NCBI GenBank assembly: GCA_022649165.1
Contig: JALCNR010000015.1
Span: 1-64,000, forward strand
DNA length: 64,000 bases
Reading direction: 5' to 3'
Source of the DNA: Actinomyces sp.
GTDB lineage: Bacteria; Actinomycetota; Actinomycetes; Actinomycetales; Actinomycetaceae
Below are positions 17,556 through 26,496 of this stretch, piece after piece. The notes beneath the pieces were generated by a model that was given only the letters and a program-made list of their open reading frames with translations, made no database searches and was not told the origin of the DNA. The number at the start of each line of letters is the position of its first letter. The stretch's first letter is position 1. The position numbers were made by a program, and so were the translations under genes.

Positions 17556-19109
17556 ATGACGACGAGGAAGCACGCGGCTGGGGCCGGCGACGCGTTGGCC
17601 GCCCTGGTGACGGCGGGAGACGCGCAGGGCGGGGCCACGCTGGAGGTGACCAGCCCCTTCGACGGAGCCGTGCTGGCCGTCCTCCCCCGCTCGACGCCCG
17701 AGGACGCGGAGCGGGCCGTCGCCCGCGGCCGAGCGGCGCAGAGGGAGTGGGCGCGCCGCCCTGTCCGCGAGCGCGCCGCGGTCCTCGAGCGCTTCGGCGC
17801 GCTGCTCATCGACCACCGCGACGAGATGCTCGACTGGATCCAGCTCGAATCCGGAAAGAACCGGGCCAGCGCCCTGGAGGAGTTCGCCGACACCGTCCTG
17901 TGGGCGCATCACGTCGCCCGCCACGCCCCGGGCGTCCTGCGGGAGCGCCGCCGCGCCGGCGCGTTCCCGGTCCTCACCCACACGATCGAACGGCACGTCC
18001 CCAAGGGGGTCGTCGCCGTCATCGCCCCGTGGAACTACCCGCTCAGCCTGCCCATCGGCGACGCCCTGCCGGCGCTCGCGGCCGGCAACGCGGTCGTCGT
18101 CAAACCGGACTCGCAGACGCCGGACACCGCCCTGTTCGCCCTGCGGCTCCTGCGCGAGGCGGGCCTGCCCGCCGGCGCCGCACAGATCGTGGTCGGGGCG
18201 GGGCGCGAGCTCGGGCCGGCGCTCACCGGCCACGCGGATTTCCTGATGTTCACCGGCTCCTCGGCGACCGGCCGCGTCCTCGCCCAGGAATGCGCCGGGC
18301 GCCTCATCGGCTTCTCCGCCGAGCTGGGAGGGAAGAACCCCCTCCTCGTCCTGGGGGACGCGGACCCGGAGCGGGCGGCGGAAGGCGCCGTCCACGCGGC
18401 GTTCTCGAACTCCGGCCAGCTGTGCATCAGCGTCGAACGCGGCCTCGTCCACGCCGATGTCTGGGACCGTTTCGTGCCCGCCCTGGTCGAGCGCACCCGC
18501 GCGCTGCGCCTGGCCGCGGGCACCACATGGGACGCGGACATGGGGTCGCTGGCCGGCGAGGCCCAGCTGCGCAAGGTGGCCGCGCACGTGCGGGATGCCG
18601 TCGACAAGGGGGCGACCGTGCTCGCGGGCGGGCATCCCCGTCCCGACCTGGGCCCCTACTTCTTCGAGCCCACCCTGCTCGCGGACGTCACCCCGGATAT
18701 GCGCGTCTTCTCCGAGGAGACCTTCGGGCCCCTCCTCAGCCTTTATCGGGTGGACTCCGACGAGGCCGCCATCGCCGCCGCCAACGATTCCGAGTACGGC
18801 CTCAACGCCAGCATCTGGTCGGGCGATGTCCGTCATGCGCGCGACGTCGCTCGTCGGATCCGCACCGGCACCGTCAACATCAACGAGGGCTACGCCGCCG
18901 CCTGGGCCTCCCACGACGCCCCCATGGGCGGCATGGGAGCCTCGGGCATCGGCCGCCGCCACGGCGCCGAGGGCCTCCTCAAGTACACCGAGGCCCAGAC
19001 CATCGCCGCGCAGCGGCTGATCCCGATCGCCGGGCCGTCCTCGGTCAGCCACGAGCGGTGGGGAACGGCGCTCACCTGGGGTGTCCGCGCCCTGCGCCGG
19101 CTCCGCTGA
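17556..19109 (+). CDS. Aldehyde dehydrogenase family protein (succinate-semialdehyde dehydrogenase type)
   Basis: An NAD(P)-dependent enzyme of 517 residues that oxidises an aldehyde to its acid. Motifs: PWNYPLSLPIGDALPALAAG and VVKPDSQTP (cofactor site), FTGSSATGR, catalytic Glu in ELGGKNP, catalytic Cys in NSGQLCISVER, and EETFGPLLSLYRV. It is closest in pattern to the GabD2 group of actinobacterial succinate-semialdehyde dehydrogenases, but the substrate is not certain. The start is weakly marked: ATG 17556 has a G-run immediately before it, and ATG 17547 is an alternative. It precedes a short-chain dehydrogenase gene by 69 bases. Confidence 0.9.
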   Translation: MTTRKHAAGAGDALAALVTAGDAQGGATLEVTSPFDGAVLAVLPRSTPEDAERAVARGRAAQREWARRPVRERAAVLERFGALLIDHRDEMLDWIQLESGKNRASALEEFADTVLWAHHVARHAPGVLRERRRAGAFPVLTHTIERHVPKGVVAVIAPWNYPLSLPIGDALPALAAGNAVVVKPDSQTPDTALFALRLLREAGLPAGAAQIVVGAGRELGPALTGHADFLMFTGSSATGRVLAQECAGRLIGFSAELGGKNPLLVLGDADPERAAEGAVHAAFSNSGQLCISVERGLVHADVWDRFVPALVERTRALRLAAGTTWDADMGSLAGEAQLRKVAAHVRDAVDKGATVLAGGHPRPDLGPYFFEPTLLADVTPDMRVFSEETFGPLLSLYRVDSDEAAIAAANDSEYGLNASIWSGDVRHARDVARRIRTGTVNINEGYAAAWASHDAPMGGMGASGIGRRHGAEGLLKYTEAQTIAAQRLIPIAGPSSVSHERWGTALTWGVRALRRLR

Positions 19110-19136
19110 GCGCAGCTCCGGGGCCCCGACGAGGGC

Positions 19137-19154
19137 GGCTCTGCGAGCAGAGCC
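19137..19154 (+). terminator. Small hairpin between aldehyde dehydrogenase and SDR genes
   Basis: Arms GGCTCTGC and GCAGAGCC around GA, with no T-run. It ends 24 bases before the next start, which has GGAGGAGGA close by. Either a weak terminator or a processing/attenuation hairpin. Confidence 0.4.
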
Positions 19155-19178
19155 GGAGGACGACATGGAGGAGGACGA

Positions 19179-19838
19179 ATGAGGCATCCGCTGCGAGGCC
19201 GGACGGTGCTGGTGACCGGGGGAGGAGGCATCGGGCGTCTGATGGCGCTGGGTGCCGCCCGGCGCGGGGCGCGCGACGTGATCTGGGACCTCTCCGAGGC
19301 CGCGGGGGCCGCGGCGCGCGACGAGATCCGCGCGGAGGGCGGGAACGCCGAATCCTTCTCGGTGGACGTCTCCGCCCGGGTGGCCGTCGCCGCAGCGGCA
19401 CAGCGCGCCGGGGACGTGGACGTCGTCATCAACGACGCGGGCGTCGTCACAGGCCAGCGCCTGATGGACGCCACGGAGGAGGGCATCGAACGCACCTTCC
19501 AGGTCAACGCCCTGTCCCTGTACTGGGTGACCCGCGCCTTCCTGGGCGGCATGATCGCCCGGCACCGGGGCACGGTCGTGACCGTGGCCAGCGCCGCGGG
19601 CATGGTCGGCGTGGCGCGCCAGACCGACTACTCGGCCAGCAAGTTCGCGGCGTTCGGCTTCGCGGAGTCGCTGCGCGCCGAGATGAGGAAGGAGCGCACG
19701 GGCGTCACCTCCCTGGTCGTGTGCCCGTACGACATCGACACCGGCATGTTCGAGGGCGTGCGGACGACGTGTCCGCCGCTGCTGCCGATCCTGCGGCCCG
19801 GCCGCGTCCCCCGCGCCCACGGCGGGAGAAACCCGTGA
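19179..19838 (+). pseudogene. Decaying short-chain dehydrogenase/reductase (C-terminally truncated)
   Basis: 219 residues with a Rossmann fold of the SDR family. Three lesions are visible. The glycine loop reads TGGGGIG, one residue short of the usual TGxxxGxG. The NNAG motif has become NDAG. The protein stops soon after YDIDTGMFEG, about 50-80 residues shorter than relatives that continue with a substrate-binding tail. The catalytic YSASK is intact. The stop overlaps the GTG start of the UvrA-like gene, and no SDR tail is seen in other frames there, so a deletion probably brought the two genes together. It may still be translated (GGAGGAGGA upstream). A shortened but working enzyme cannot be excluded. 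Confidence 0.6.
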
Positions 19839-22471
19839 CGGGCGCGGCGCGGACGTCGGCGCCCCCGCTCCAGGGCCGGCGGGCGCCCGCCGCCATCGAG
19901 GTGCGCGGGGCGCGCGTGCACAACCTGGACCACATCGACGTCTCCGTCCCGTTAGGGGAGCTGGTCGCCATCGCCGGGGTGTCCGGGTCCGGCAAATCCT
20001 CCCTGGCGCTGGGCGTGCTCTACGCGGAAGGCTCCCGACGCTACCTGGAGGCGCTGTCCACGTACACGCGCCGCCGCCTCACCCAGGCGCCGCCGGCGGC
20101 GGTCGACTCGGTCGACCATGTCCCCGCTGCGCTCGCCCTGCACCAGCGTCCGGCCGTGCCCGGGGTGCGCTCGACCTTCGGGACCTCAACCGAGCTGCTC
20201 AACAGCCTGCGCCTCGTGTACTCGCGGCTGGGCTCCCACCTGTGCCCGAACGGCCACCGCGTCCCGCCCTCGATGGACGTCGCCCTGGAGCGCCCCCTGG
20301 TCTGCCCGGTGTGCGGCGTGCTCTTCGACGGACCCGGCGCGGAATCCTTCGCCTTCAACTCCGCGGGCGCCTGCCCGCGCTGCGCCGGGACGGGAGTGGT
20401 CCGCGACGTCGACGAGGACGCTCTCGTGCCCGATCCCTCGAAGACCATCGAGGAAGGGGCGGTGGAGTCCTGGAAGATCATGGGGTCGACACCGAACCCC
20501 CAGGTCGTCGCCGAGTTCGGGGTGCGCACGGACGTCCCCTTCCGAGATCTCACGCCCGCCGAACGCGACATCGTCCTCCACGGCCCCCGCGAGAAGCGGC
20601 ACATCATGGTGCCCTCGAGGAACGGCCGCGTCTTCAGCCTGAACTGGACGTACCGCAACGCGCGGGTAGCGGTGGAGGAGGCGCTGGCGGGGGCGAAGTC
20701 GGAGAAGGGCCTCCAGCGCATCCGGCGCTTCCTCACCCAGCAGGTCTGCCCCGAGTGCGGCGGCTCCCGGCTCAGCCGGAAGGCCCGCTCAACGCTGGTC
20801 GACGGCCGGACGCTGGCCCAGGCGAGCGCGATGACCCTGGACGACGTGGTCGCCTGGCTGCCGGGCGTCGCCGCATCGGCCGGCTCCGACATGCGGGCGA
20901 TGGCGGGGGCCATCGTCTCCCAGACGATGGGGACCGCCCGGCGCCTCCAGGACCTGGGGCTCGGCTATCTCGCGCTGGACCGCGCCAGCGCCACGCTGTC
21001 CACCGGCGAGCGCCAGCGCGTCCAGCTCGCCCGGGCCGTGCGCACTCGCACCACGGGCGTCCTCTACGTCCTGGACGAGCCCTCGATCGGCCTGCACCCC
21101 TCGAACATCGACGGCCTGCTCGGCGTGATCCGCGACCTGCTGGCGGACGGCAACTCGGTCGTCCTGGTGGACCACGACGTCCAGCTCCTGCGCGAGGCGG
21201 ACTGGCTGATCGAGATCGGCCCGGGATCGGGCGCCGCGGGTGGGCGGGTGGTCGCGGAGGGCCCCATCGCGCGCATCGCGGATCCGGGCGCGTGCCCCGG
21301 TTCCCGCATCGGGGCGTTCCTCGGCGGTCGCGCCGCCGTCGCGCGCCCGGCCCCCGCGGGAGCGGCGTCCTCCTCGACGAGGACGGCCGCCGCTCTGCGC
21401 GCCGTCTCCCCCGGGGACCCGGCGATCCGGATGTCCACCGGGCCCCTCCACACCGTTCGGGCCCTCGACGTCTGGATCCCGAGGGGCCGGCTGACGGCCG
21501 TGTCCGGCGTGTCGGGATCCGGCAAGACGACGATGGTCCTGGAGTGCCTGGTTCCGGCCGTGCGCGCCGCCGTGGCAGGGGGCCGGTCGCCCGCCCACGT
21601 GCGCTCGGTCGACGCCCCGGGCATCCGGCGCGTCAACCTCATCGACGCCTCGCCCATCGGGCAGAACGTGCGATCGACGGTGGCGACCTACTCCGGTGTC
21701 ATGGACGATCTGCGGCGCGCCTATGCCGGCGTGCCCGAGGCGCGCGCGGCGGGGTGGGGGGCCGGCGACTTCTCCTACAACACGGGGTCGCTGCGCTGCC
21801 CGACCTGCGGGGGCACCGGTCAGATCTCACTGGACGTCCAGTTCCTGCCCGACGTCGACATCGTGTGCCCCGACTGCGCGGGAAGCCGGTACGGGCCGGA
21901 GGCGGACCGCGTGAGGCGCGGCGGGCGCACCCTGCCCGAGGTCCTCGCCCTCACCGTCGACCGGGCCCTGGACCAGGGGGCCGCCGAGGGGCTGCCCGCC
22001 GTGGAGTCGCGGCTGCGCACGCTCGCGGGCCTCGGCCTCGGCTACCTGACGCTGGGCGAGGACACCCCGGCGCTGTCCGGCGGGGAGGCGCAGCGCCTCA
22101 AGCTCGCCTCGGAGATGACGCGCGACCAGGGGGACACCCTCTTCGTCTTCGACGAGCCGACGGTCGGGCTTCACCCCCTGGACGTCGAGGTGCTGCTGGG
22201 AGTCCTGCAGCGACTCCTGGACAACGGGGCGACGGTCGTGGCCATCGAGCATGACCTGGACGTTCTGGCGAACGCCGACTGGGTGATCGATCTGGGGCCC
22301 GGGGGCGGGGAGGCCGGCGGGCGCATCGTCGCCACCGGCACGCCGCGAGAGATCGCGGCGGAGCCGGCCTCGGTGACGGGCCGCTACCTCGCTGAGGTCA
22401 TGGGGTCGGGGGCGGGAGGCGCACCACCTTCGCCCCGCCGACCGACGCGAAGCGGTCCGGCTGGCAGGTGA
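19835..22471 (+). CDS. UvrA-like ABC ATPase lacking the UvrB-binding region
   Basis: An 878-residue soluble protein with two ABC ATPase halves. Half one: Walker A GVSGSGKSS and an altered signature LSTGERQRVQLARA with DEPSIGLH. Half two: Walker A GVSGSGKTT, LSGGEAQRLKLASE, DEPTVGLHP. Zinc cysteines appear as CPVCG/CPRCAG, CPECGGS, and CPTCGG/CPDCAGS. Between LCPNGH and CPVCG there are only about 20 residues, where true UvrA has about 150 including the UvrB-binding domain, so it is unlikely to act in UvrBC repair. Such UvrA-like proteins occur in actinobacteria, some near drug resistance genes. GTG 19835 overlaps the SDR stop. The canonical end GRYLAEV is followed by about 20 extra residues antisense to the SbcC-like gene. 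Confidence 0.88.
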   Translation: MTGAARTSAPPLQGRRAPAAIEVRGARVHNLDHIDVSVPLGELVAIAGVSGSGKSSLALGVLYAEGSRRYLEALSTYTRRRLTQAPPAAVDSVDHVPAALALHQRPAVPGVRSTFGTSTELLNSLRLVYSRLGSHLCPNGHRVPPSMDVALERPLVCPVCGVLFDGPGAESFAFNSAGACPRCAGTGVVRDVDEDALVPDPSKTIEEGAVESWKIMGSTPNPQVVAEFGVRTDVPFRDLTPAERDIVLHGPREKRHIMVPSRNGRVFSLNWTYRNARVAVEEALAGAKSEKGLQRIRRFLTQQVCPECGGSRLSRKARSTLVDGRTLAQASAMTLDDVVAWLPGVAASAGSDMRAMAGAIVSQTMGTARRLQDLGLGYLALDRASATLSTGERQRVQLARAVRTRTTGVLYVLDEPSIGLHPSNIDGLLGVIRDLLADGNSVVLVDHDVQLLREADWLIEIGPGSGAAGGRVVAEGPIARIADPGACPGSRIGAFLGGRAAVARPAPAGAASSSTRTAAALRAVSPGDPAIRMSTGPLHTVRALDVWIPRGRLTAVSGVSGSGKTTMVLECLVPAVRAAVAGGRSPAHVRSVDAPGIRRVNLIDASPIGQNVRSTVATYSGVMDDLRRAYAGVPEARAAGWGAGDFSYNTGSLRCPTCGGTGQISLDVQFLPDVDIVCPDCAGSRYGPEADRVRRGGRTLPEVLALTVDRALDQGAAEGLPAVESRLRTLAGLGLGYLTLGEDTPALSGGEAQRLKLASEMTRDQGDTLFVFDEPTVGLHPLDVEVLLGVLQRLLDNGATVVAIEHDLDVLANADWVIDLGPGGGEAGGRIVATGTPREIAAEPASVTGRYLAEVMGSGAGGAPPSPRRPTRSGPAGR

Positions 22472-25031
22472 GGACGATGACCTGCGCGGAGGAGCCGACC
22501 GCGCCCAGCACGGCGCCCAGGCGAGCGAGGCGCTCCGGGTCGGAGTAGCCGAGCGTGTCGTCGAGGACCACGGGGGCGCCCTCGTCCCCGGAGACCAGCT
22601 GCGCGCAGGCGAGCCTGCCGAGGAGAGCGAGCTGTTCGCGGGCTCCGGCGGAGAGGGAGTCGAAGGGCACGGTGCGCCCGCCCAGCGTCCGCGACTCGAT
22701 GACGAGGTCCGGGGTGATGCCGATGCGGAGGTCGGGTCCGAAGACGACGCGTCCCAGCCGTTCGATCCGCTGCGTGAACGGGGCGACGTAGCGGCGCTGG
22801 GCGAGGTCGCGGTGACGCACCATCGTGTCCCGGAGCAGGCGGGCGGCCCGGGCGTCGCGTTCGAGGCGCGCCTGGGTGAGCCGCGCCTCCGCCAGGTGCG
22901 CCTGCGCCTCGGCGAGCCGGGTCTCGATGCCCTCCGCCGCGAGGCTGTCGACCAGGGCCTTCGCCTGTGCGGCCTCGGTGTGGGTGTCCGAGCGGTTCTC
23001 GCGTGTGCTGTCCACCAGCCTCCGGGCATTGTCGAGCAGGGTCTCCACGGTGTCGGGATCGGCCTGCTCGAGGGCATCCAGGTCCGCGAGGGCGGCCTCC
23101 CGGCAGGCGTCGCGCTCCTGGGCGGCCCGCGTGAGGGCCTCCTCCAGGGAGGCGTCGCCCTCCTGGGCTCGGGCGGCCTCGAGGGCGGCCTCGGCTCGGT
23201 CGAGCTCGGCGCGGGCCGTGTCGCGTCTGGCGCCGGCCCTCACGTCCCGCGCGGAGGCGGCGTCGCGGGCGGCTCGCGCCTGTTCCAGCACGTCGAGGGC
23301 CTGCGCGAGCGCCTCCGCGGCCTTTTCCTCGTCGTCCTGGGCCCGATGCGCGGCGGCCTCGAGGTCCGCTGCGTCCGCGTCCAGGGGGTGCTCCGGCTCC
23401 GCTGCGGGCCCGCCGGCCGCCCGGAGGCGGGCGGCGAGACCAGCGAGCCGCGCCTCGAGCATGTCCAGGTCATCGCCTGACAGCTCCCGATCGAGGTCGC
23501 GGCGGGCCTCCTGCCGGGCCGCCTCGGCCAGGCGGCGCCGGTCGATCAGAGCGGCGGCCTGCTCGACGGACTCCACCCCGGCCCGGGCGAGGGCCTCCGA
23601 CAGGGCGGCGCGCGCCCGGTCGGCCCCCTGTTCCGCGGACCCGCCCGTGGTCCCGGGGGTGACCGTGATCCGGGCGAGCCCGGGGACCTCCACCGTCACG
23701 GGCGCGTGCGCCGGCATCGAGCGCCGTGACCCGGCGGCCAGCGCCTCGCCATCGAGGAGGACAGGCCGGTCGCCCAGCGCCTCGACCCTCACCTGGGCCG
23801 CGGCCAGATCGCGGGTGCGTTCGGCCACGGTGAGATCGGTCGACAGCGAGGTGAGGTCCTCGAGGACGCCGGCGGGGAGGTCCGGGGCCGACTCGAGGGC
23901 GGCTGTGGCGTCGACCAGCCGGCCGTGCGCTGCTCGGGCGCGTTCGACCCGGCCGGCGAGCTCCCGCCGGTCATGTGCGTCTCGCAGGCGGGTCAGGGCC
24001 GCAGCGGCCCGTTGGGCCCGGTCGCGCGCCCCCTTGTGGGCGTCCCGCGCCCCGGACGCCGCGCGCTCGGCGGACGCGAAGGCGTCCTCGGCGGCTCGGA
24101 GCCCGTCCTCCTCCCCGGCGGCGGCAGCGGCAAGCTCCTGGAGCTCCCCGCGCCGGTCCTCGACTGCGGTCAGCAGCTCGCGGCGGCGCACCAGGGCTTC
24201 CTCGGCGCGCTCAAGGGTCCGGGTGGCCTCCTCCAGGGCCCGCCCGGAAAGATCCGCGGCGCCGCGGCGGCGGTCGAGGTCCCGGGCCGCGGCCTCTCGT
24301 GCGCGCAGGTCGGCGGTGGCCCGCGCCAGCCTGGCATCGAGGGCGTCGAGCTGGCCGGAGAGCGCGCGATGGCGCTCCACCAGGCCGTCGAGACGGCGCC
24401 CCTGCTCCGCCAGGTCGGCGACCTCCCTCTCCAGGCCCGGCAGTTCCTCCGCACCGGCCCGGTACTCGCCGGTGGGGCGGCCGGTGGGCGTGAAGAACCG
24501 CCGGTACTCCTGCTCGATGAGGTCCATCAGCTCGTCGTGGTCCGCGGAGGGATCCCCGGCCTCGTCGAGGGTGCGGTGCAGGGCGGCGATGCGGGCCAGG
24601 TCGGGCTGGGCGAGCGAGGCGCCCTGCTGGACCTCGAGGGCCAGGAGCAGGTCGAGGTCGAGGGTCTGGCCGAGGATGTCGAGGAAGCGATCGTGCGCCG
24701 TGTCGCCGGCGTGTTGCTCGGGGTGGGGCGCGCTCACCCGGAGCTCGGTCTCCGGCTTCCTCAGCCAGCGCTTGCGGTAGACCAGGTCGAAGGGGCCGGT
24801 GGTGAGGGACAGCGTGACCTCGGGTCCCACGTCGCGGTCGACGGGCTGGACGGCGCGGATGTCCTTGTGGCCGGAGGTCGCCTTGAAGTCGCGGAGGAGG
24901 CGCAGAGCCTCGGCGATCGAGGACTTGCCCGTCTCATTGGGTCCCTCGATGACGGTCACCCCCGGCGACAGCCGCACCGTCGCGTCCGCGACCCCGCGGA
25001 AGTCGACCAGCCTCACGCTGTGGATCCTCAT
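22398..25031 (-). CDS. SbcC/Rad50-like (YhaN-type) coiled-coil ATPase
   Basis: An 877-residue SMC-like ATPase, probably the partner of the SbcD-like nuclease encoded just upstream, acting on DNA ends or hairpins. The N-terminal Walker A is GPNETGKSS (about residues 30-38). A long Ala/Arg/Glu-rich coiled coil fills the middle. The C-terminal lobe has the signature region SLSAGAREQLALLGRLA and Walker B VVLDDTLGYSD. I see no clear CxxC zinc hook, unlike classical SbcC, which fits the YhaN branch. ATG 25031 overlaps the previous stop (ATGA). Its 3' end overlaps the convergent UvrA-like gene by 74 bases. Confidence 0.88.
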   Translation of the reverse strand: MRIHSVRLVDFRGVADATVRLSPGVTVIEGPNETGKSSIAEALRLLRDFKATSGHKDIRAVQPVDRDVGPEVTLSLTTGPFDLVYRKRWLRKPETELRVSAPHPEQHAGDTAHDRFLDILGQTLDLDLLLALEVQQGASLAQPDLARIAALHRTLDEAGDPSADHDELMDLIEQEYRRFFTPTGRPTGEYRAGAEELPGLEREVADLAEQGRRLDGLVERHRALSGQLDALDARLARATADLRAREAAARDLDRRRGAADLSGRALEEATRTLERAEEALVRRRELLTAVEDRRGELQELAAAAAGEEDGLRAAEDAFASAERAASGARDAHKGARDRAQRAAAALTRLRDAHDRRELAGRVERARAAHGRLVDATAALESAPDLPAGVLEDLTSLSTDLTVAERTRDLAAAQVRVEALGDRPVLLDGEALAAGSRRSMPAHAPVTVEVPGLARITVTPGTTGGSAEQGADRARAALSEALARAGVESVEQAAALIDRRRLAEAARQEARRDLDRELSGDDLDMLEARLAGLAARLRAAGGPAAEPEHPLDADAADLEAAAHRAQDDEEKAAEALAQALDVLEQARAARDAASARDVRAGARRDTARAELDRAEAALEAARAQEGDASLEEALTRAAQERDACREAALADLDALEQADPDTVETLLDNARRLVDSTRENRSDTHTEAAQAKALVDSLAAEGIETRLAEAQAHLAEARLTQARLERDARAARLLRDTMVRHRDLAQRRYVAPFTQRIERLGRVVFGPDLRIGITPDLVIESRTLGGRTVPFDSLSAGAREQLALLGRLACAQLVSGDEGAPVVLDDTLGYSDPERLARLGAVLGAVGSSAQVIVLTCQPDRFASVGGAKVVRLPPPTP

Positions 25032-26179
25032 GCGCGGCCTCCCGCTGCTGCGGCCAACCGGTAGAGCAGGCGTAGGGCCCCCTGCGCCGACTCAGCGTCG
25101 GTGTCGCTCTCGGCGGCCGTGCCAGCCATGCCGGCCAGCTCGTCGACGGCCTGATCGGCGAAGCCTCCCAGGTGGAGATCGGCGAAGTCGTGGCCATCGG
25201 GCAGGACCGCGAGATCGCGGTACCGCTCCCACAGGTCGAGGCGGGCGAAGAGTTCGCGGTCCTCCTCGAGGAGGCGCTCGAGGCGCGCGTTGTCCGCCAT
25301 GGTGAGGGTCCCCGAGAGCCTGAGCCACACGGCGGTGCGCTCCTTGGCGCCGATCGCCGCCAGGCGCCGCTCCAGCGCGGCGACGTCCTCGGCGGCGTTG
25401 AGGGTCTGCTCCACGACCGTGAAGGCCCAGCGCCCGACGCGGACCGGTTCGACCGTGACGTCGCCGGTGGCGGGGTCCACGTCGATGACGAGGACGTTGC
25501 CGGGATCGGCCTCCGAGCGGTCGGTGACCTCGGGGGTGCCGGGGTACCAGATGCGCGGATCGACCTGCGTGGTGGAGTGGCGGTCGCCGAGAACGGCGAC
25601 GTGGGCGATGCCGGCGTCCAGGAGGCCGCGCAGCGCGGCATCGTCGATGGCGGCCGGGTCGGCGGCGTCCGGGTCCAGGGAGGAGACCGCGCCGTGGCCT
25701 GCGACGATGCGGATCGTGCCCGCCGGGGCGGGCTCCAGGCCCGCGCAGGCCCGGGCCACCAGGTCCTGGTCCGGCCGTTTCGAGAACCAGGGCGCGGCGA
25801 TCAGCTGGACACCGGGGGCGACCTCGCGCACGCCGGGTTCCCGCAGAACGCGGACGGCCTCCGGCGTCCGTGCGGCGAACGCCGCGGAGTCGTAGAGGGA
25901 GGCGGCGTCGAGCGGGTCGTGGTTGCCGGGCAGGAGGTGGACCGGCACGGGGAACCCCCGCAGGACCTCGAAGGCCCGTGAGATGATCGCGCGGTCGAGC
26001 TGGTTCGACTCGAAGACGTCACCGCATACGAGGACGAATTGGGCGCCCCTGTCGCCGGCGAGCTCGCCGATCCGGCGCACGGCGTCGAGCCTGGCTTGCA
26101 GGAAGCGCGGCCGCGCCTGGCCGTCGAGGAAGCGTGCGGTCATGCCGAGCTGCCAGTCGGCGGTCGCGATGAAGCGCAT
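25028..26179 (-). CDS. SbcD/YhaO-like DNA repair metallophosphoesterase
   Basis: A 383-residue predicted Mn-dependent nuclease. Metal-binding motifs are near the N-terminus: ATADWQLG (D and the following region), VCGDVFE, PGNHDPLD, and VAGHGAV with a later GDRHSTTQ. It would form a complex with the SbcC-like ATPase encoded 4 bases overlapping downstream. ATG 26179 is chosen because AGGAGG lies 5 bases upstream; an upstream in-frame start at 26233 adds 18 residues with no ribosome site. First gene of a two-gene operon. Confidence 0.9.
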   Translation of the reverse strand: MRFIATADWQLGMTARFLDGQARPRFLQARLDAVRRIGELAGDRGAQFVLVCGDVFESNQLDRAIISRAFEVLRGFPVPVHLLPGNHDPLDAASLYDSAAFAARTPEAVRVLREPGVREVAPGVQLIAAPWFSKRPDQDLVARACAGLEPAPAGTIRIVAGHGAVSSLDPDAADPAAIDDAALRGLLDAGIAHVAVLGDRHSTTQVDPRIWYPGTPEVTDRSEADPGNVLVIDVDPATGDVTVEPVRVGRWAFTVVEQTLNAAEDVAALERRLAAIGAKERTAVWLRLSGTLTMADNARLERLLEEDRELFARLDLWERYRDLAVLPDGHDFADLHLGGFADQAVDELAGMAGTAAESDTDAESAQGALRLLYRLAAAAGGRA

Positions 26180-26489
26180 CGTCGCCTCCTGTCCCAGCGC
26201 CTGGGCCCGCCCACCGGCGAGCGGCCCCGTCACCGATCGTATCGGCTTCCGTCCTCATCTCCCGGGCGGAGCCCCTTGGCCATTGGGTCAGTGGCGTTGC
26301 CGGAAGTCTGGCCGAAGGTTGCTGGTGGCGGGCGCGCGGGAGGACTTTGATGAAGGGGTCGAAGGGATTCGACTGGATTCTCGTCAATCCGCGGCAGGCA
26401 TTCGGGCGATCCCCGCGCCCCGCCCCGAGGGTTGGCTGCGAGAGGACGAATGGGGTTCGGCGAGGAGGATGGGACACACTCGCCGAACC
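26180..26489. other. 310-base gap between the SbcD-like gene and the histidine kinase gene
   Basis: The left part is the promoter region of the leftward SbcD/SbcC operon, with no clear promoter hexamers. The right end is occupied by the long hairpin that closes the histidine kinase gene. I see no gene or repeat in the middle. Confidence 0.5.
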
Positions 26490-26496
26490 TCATTCG
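26447..26496 (-). terminator. Long hairpin overlapping the histidine kinase stop codon
   Basis: 18-base arms at 26447-26464 and 26479-26496 match except at one position (a G-U pair in RNA) around a 14-base loop. The kinase stop codon (26490-26492) lies inside the promoter-proximal arm. No T-run follows. A factor-assisted terminator or RNA-stabilising hairpin is likely. Confidence 0.65.

Noticed and set aside
17747-22471. A 1574-residue open frame running through the aldehyde dehydrogenase, SDR and UvrA-like genes
   Set aside because: Only the part from 19835 matches a family. The upstream part is out of frame with two recognisable genes; high G+C keeps shadow frames open.
19835-22471. Canonical UvrA of nucleotide excision repair
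   Set aside because: The region between the first zinc cysteines, where UvrB binds, is missing, and the first ABC signature is changed.
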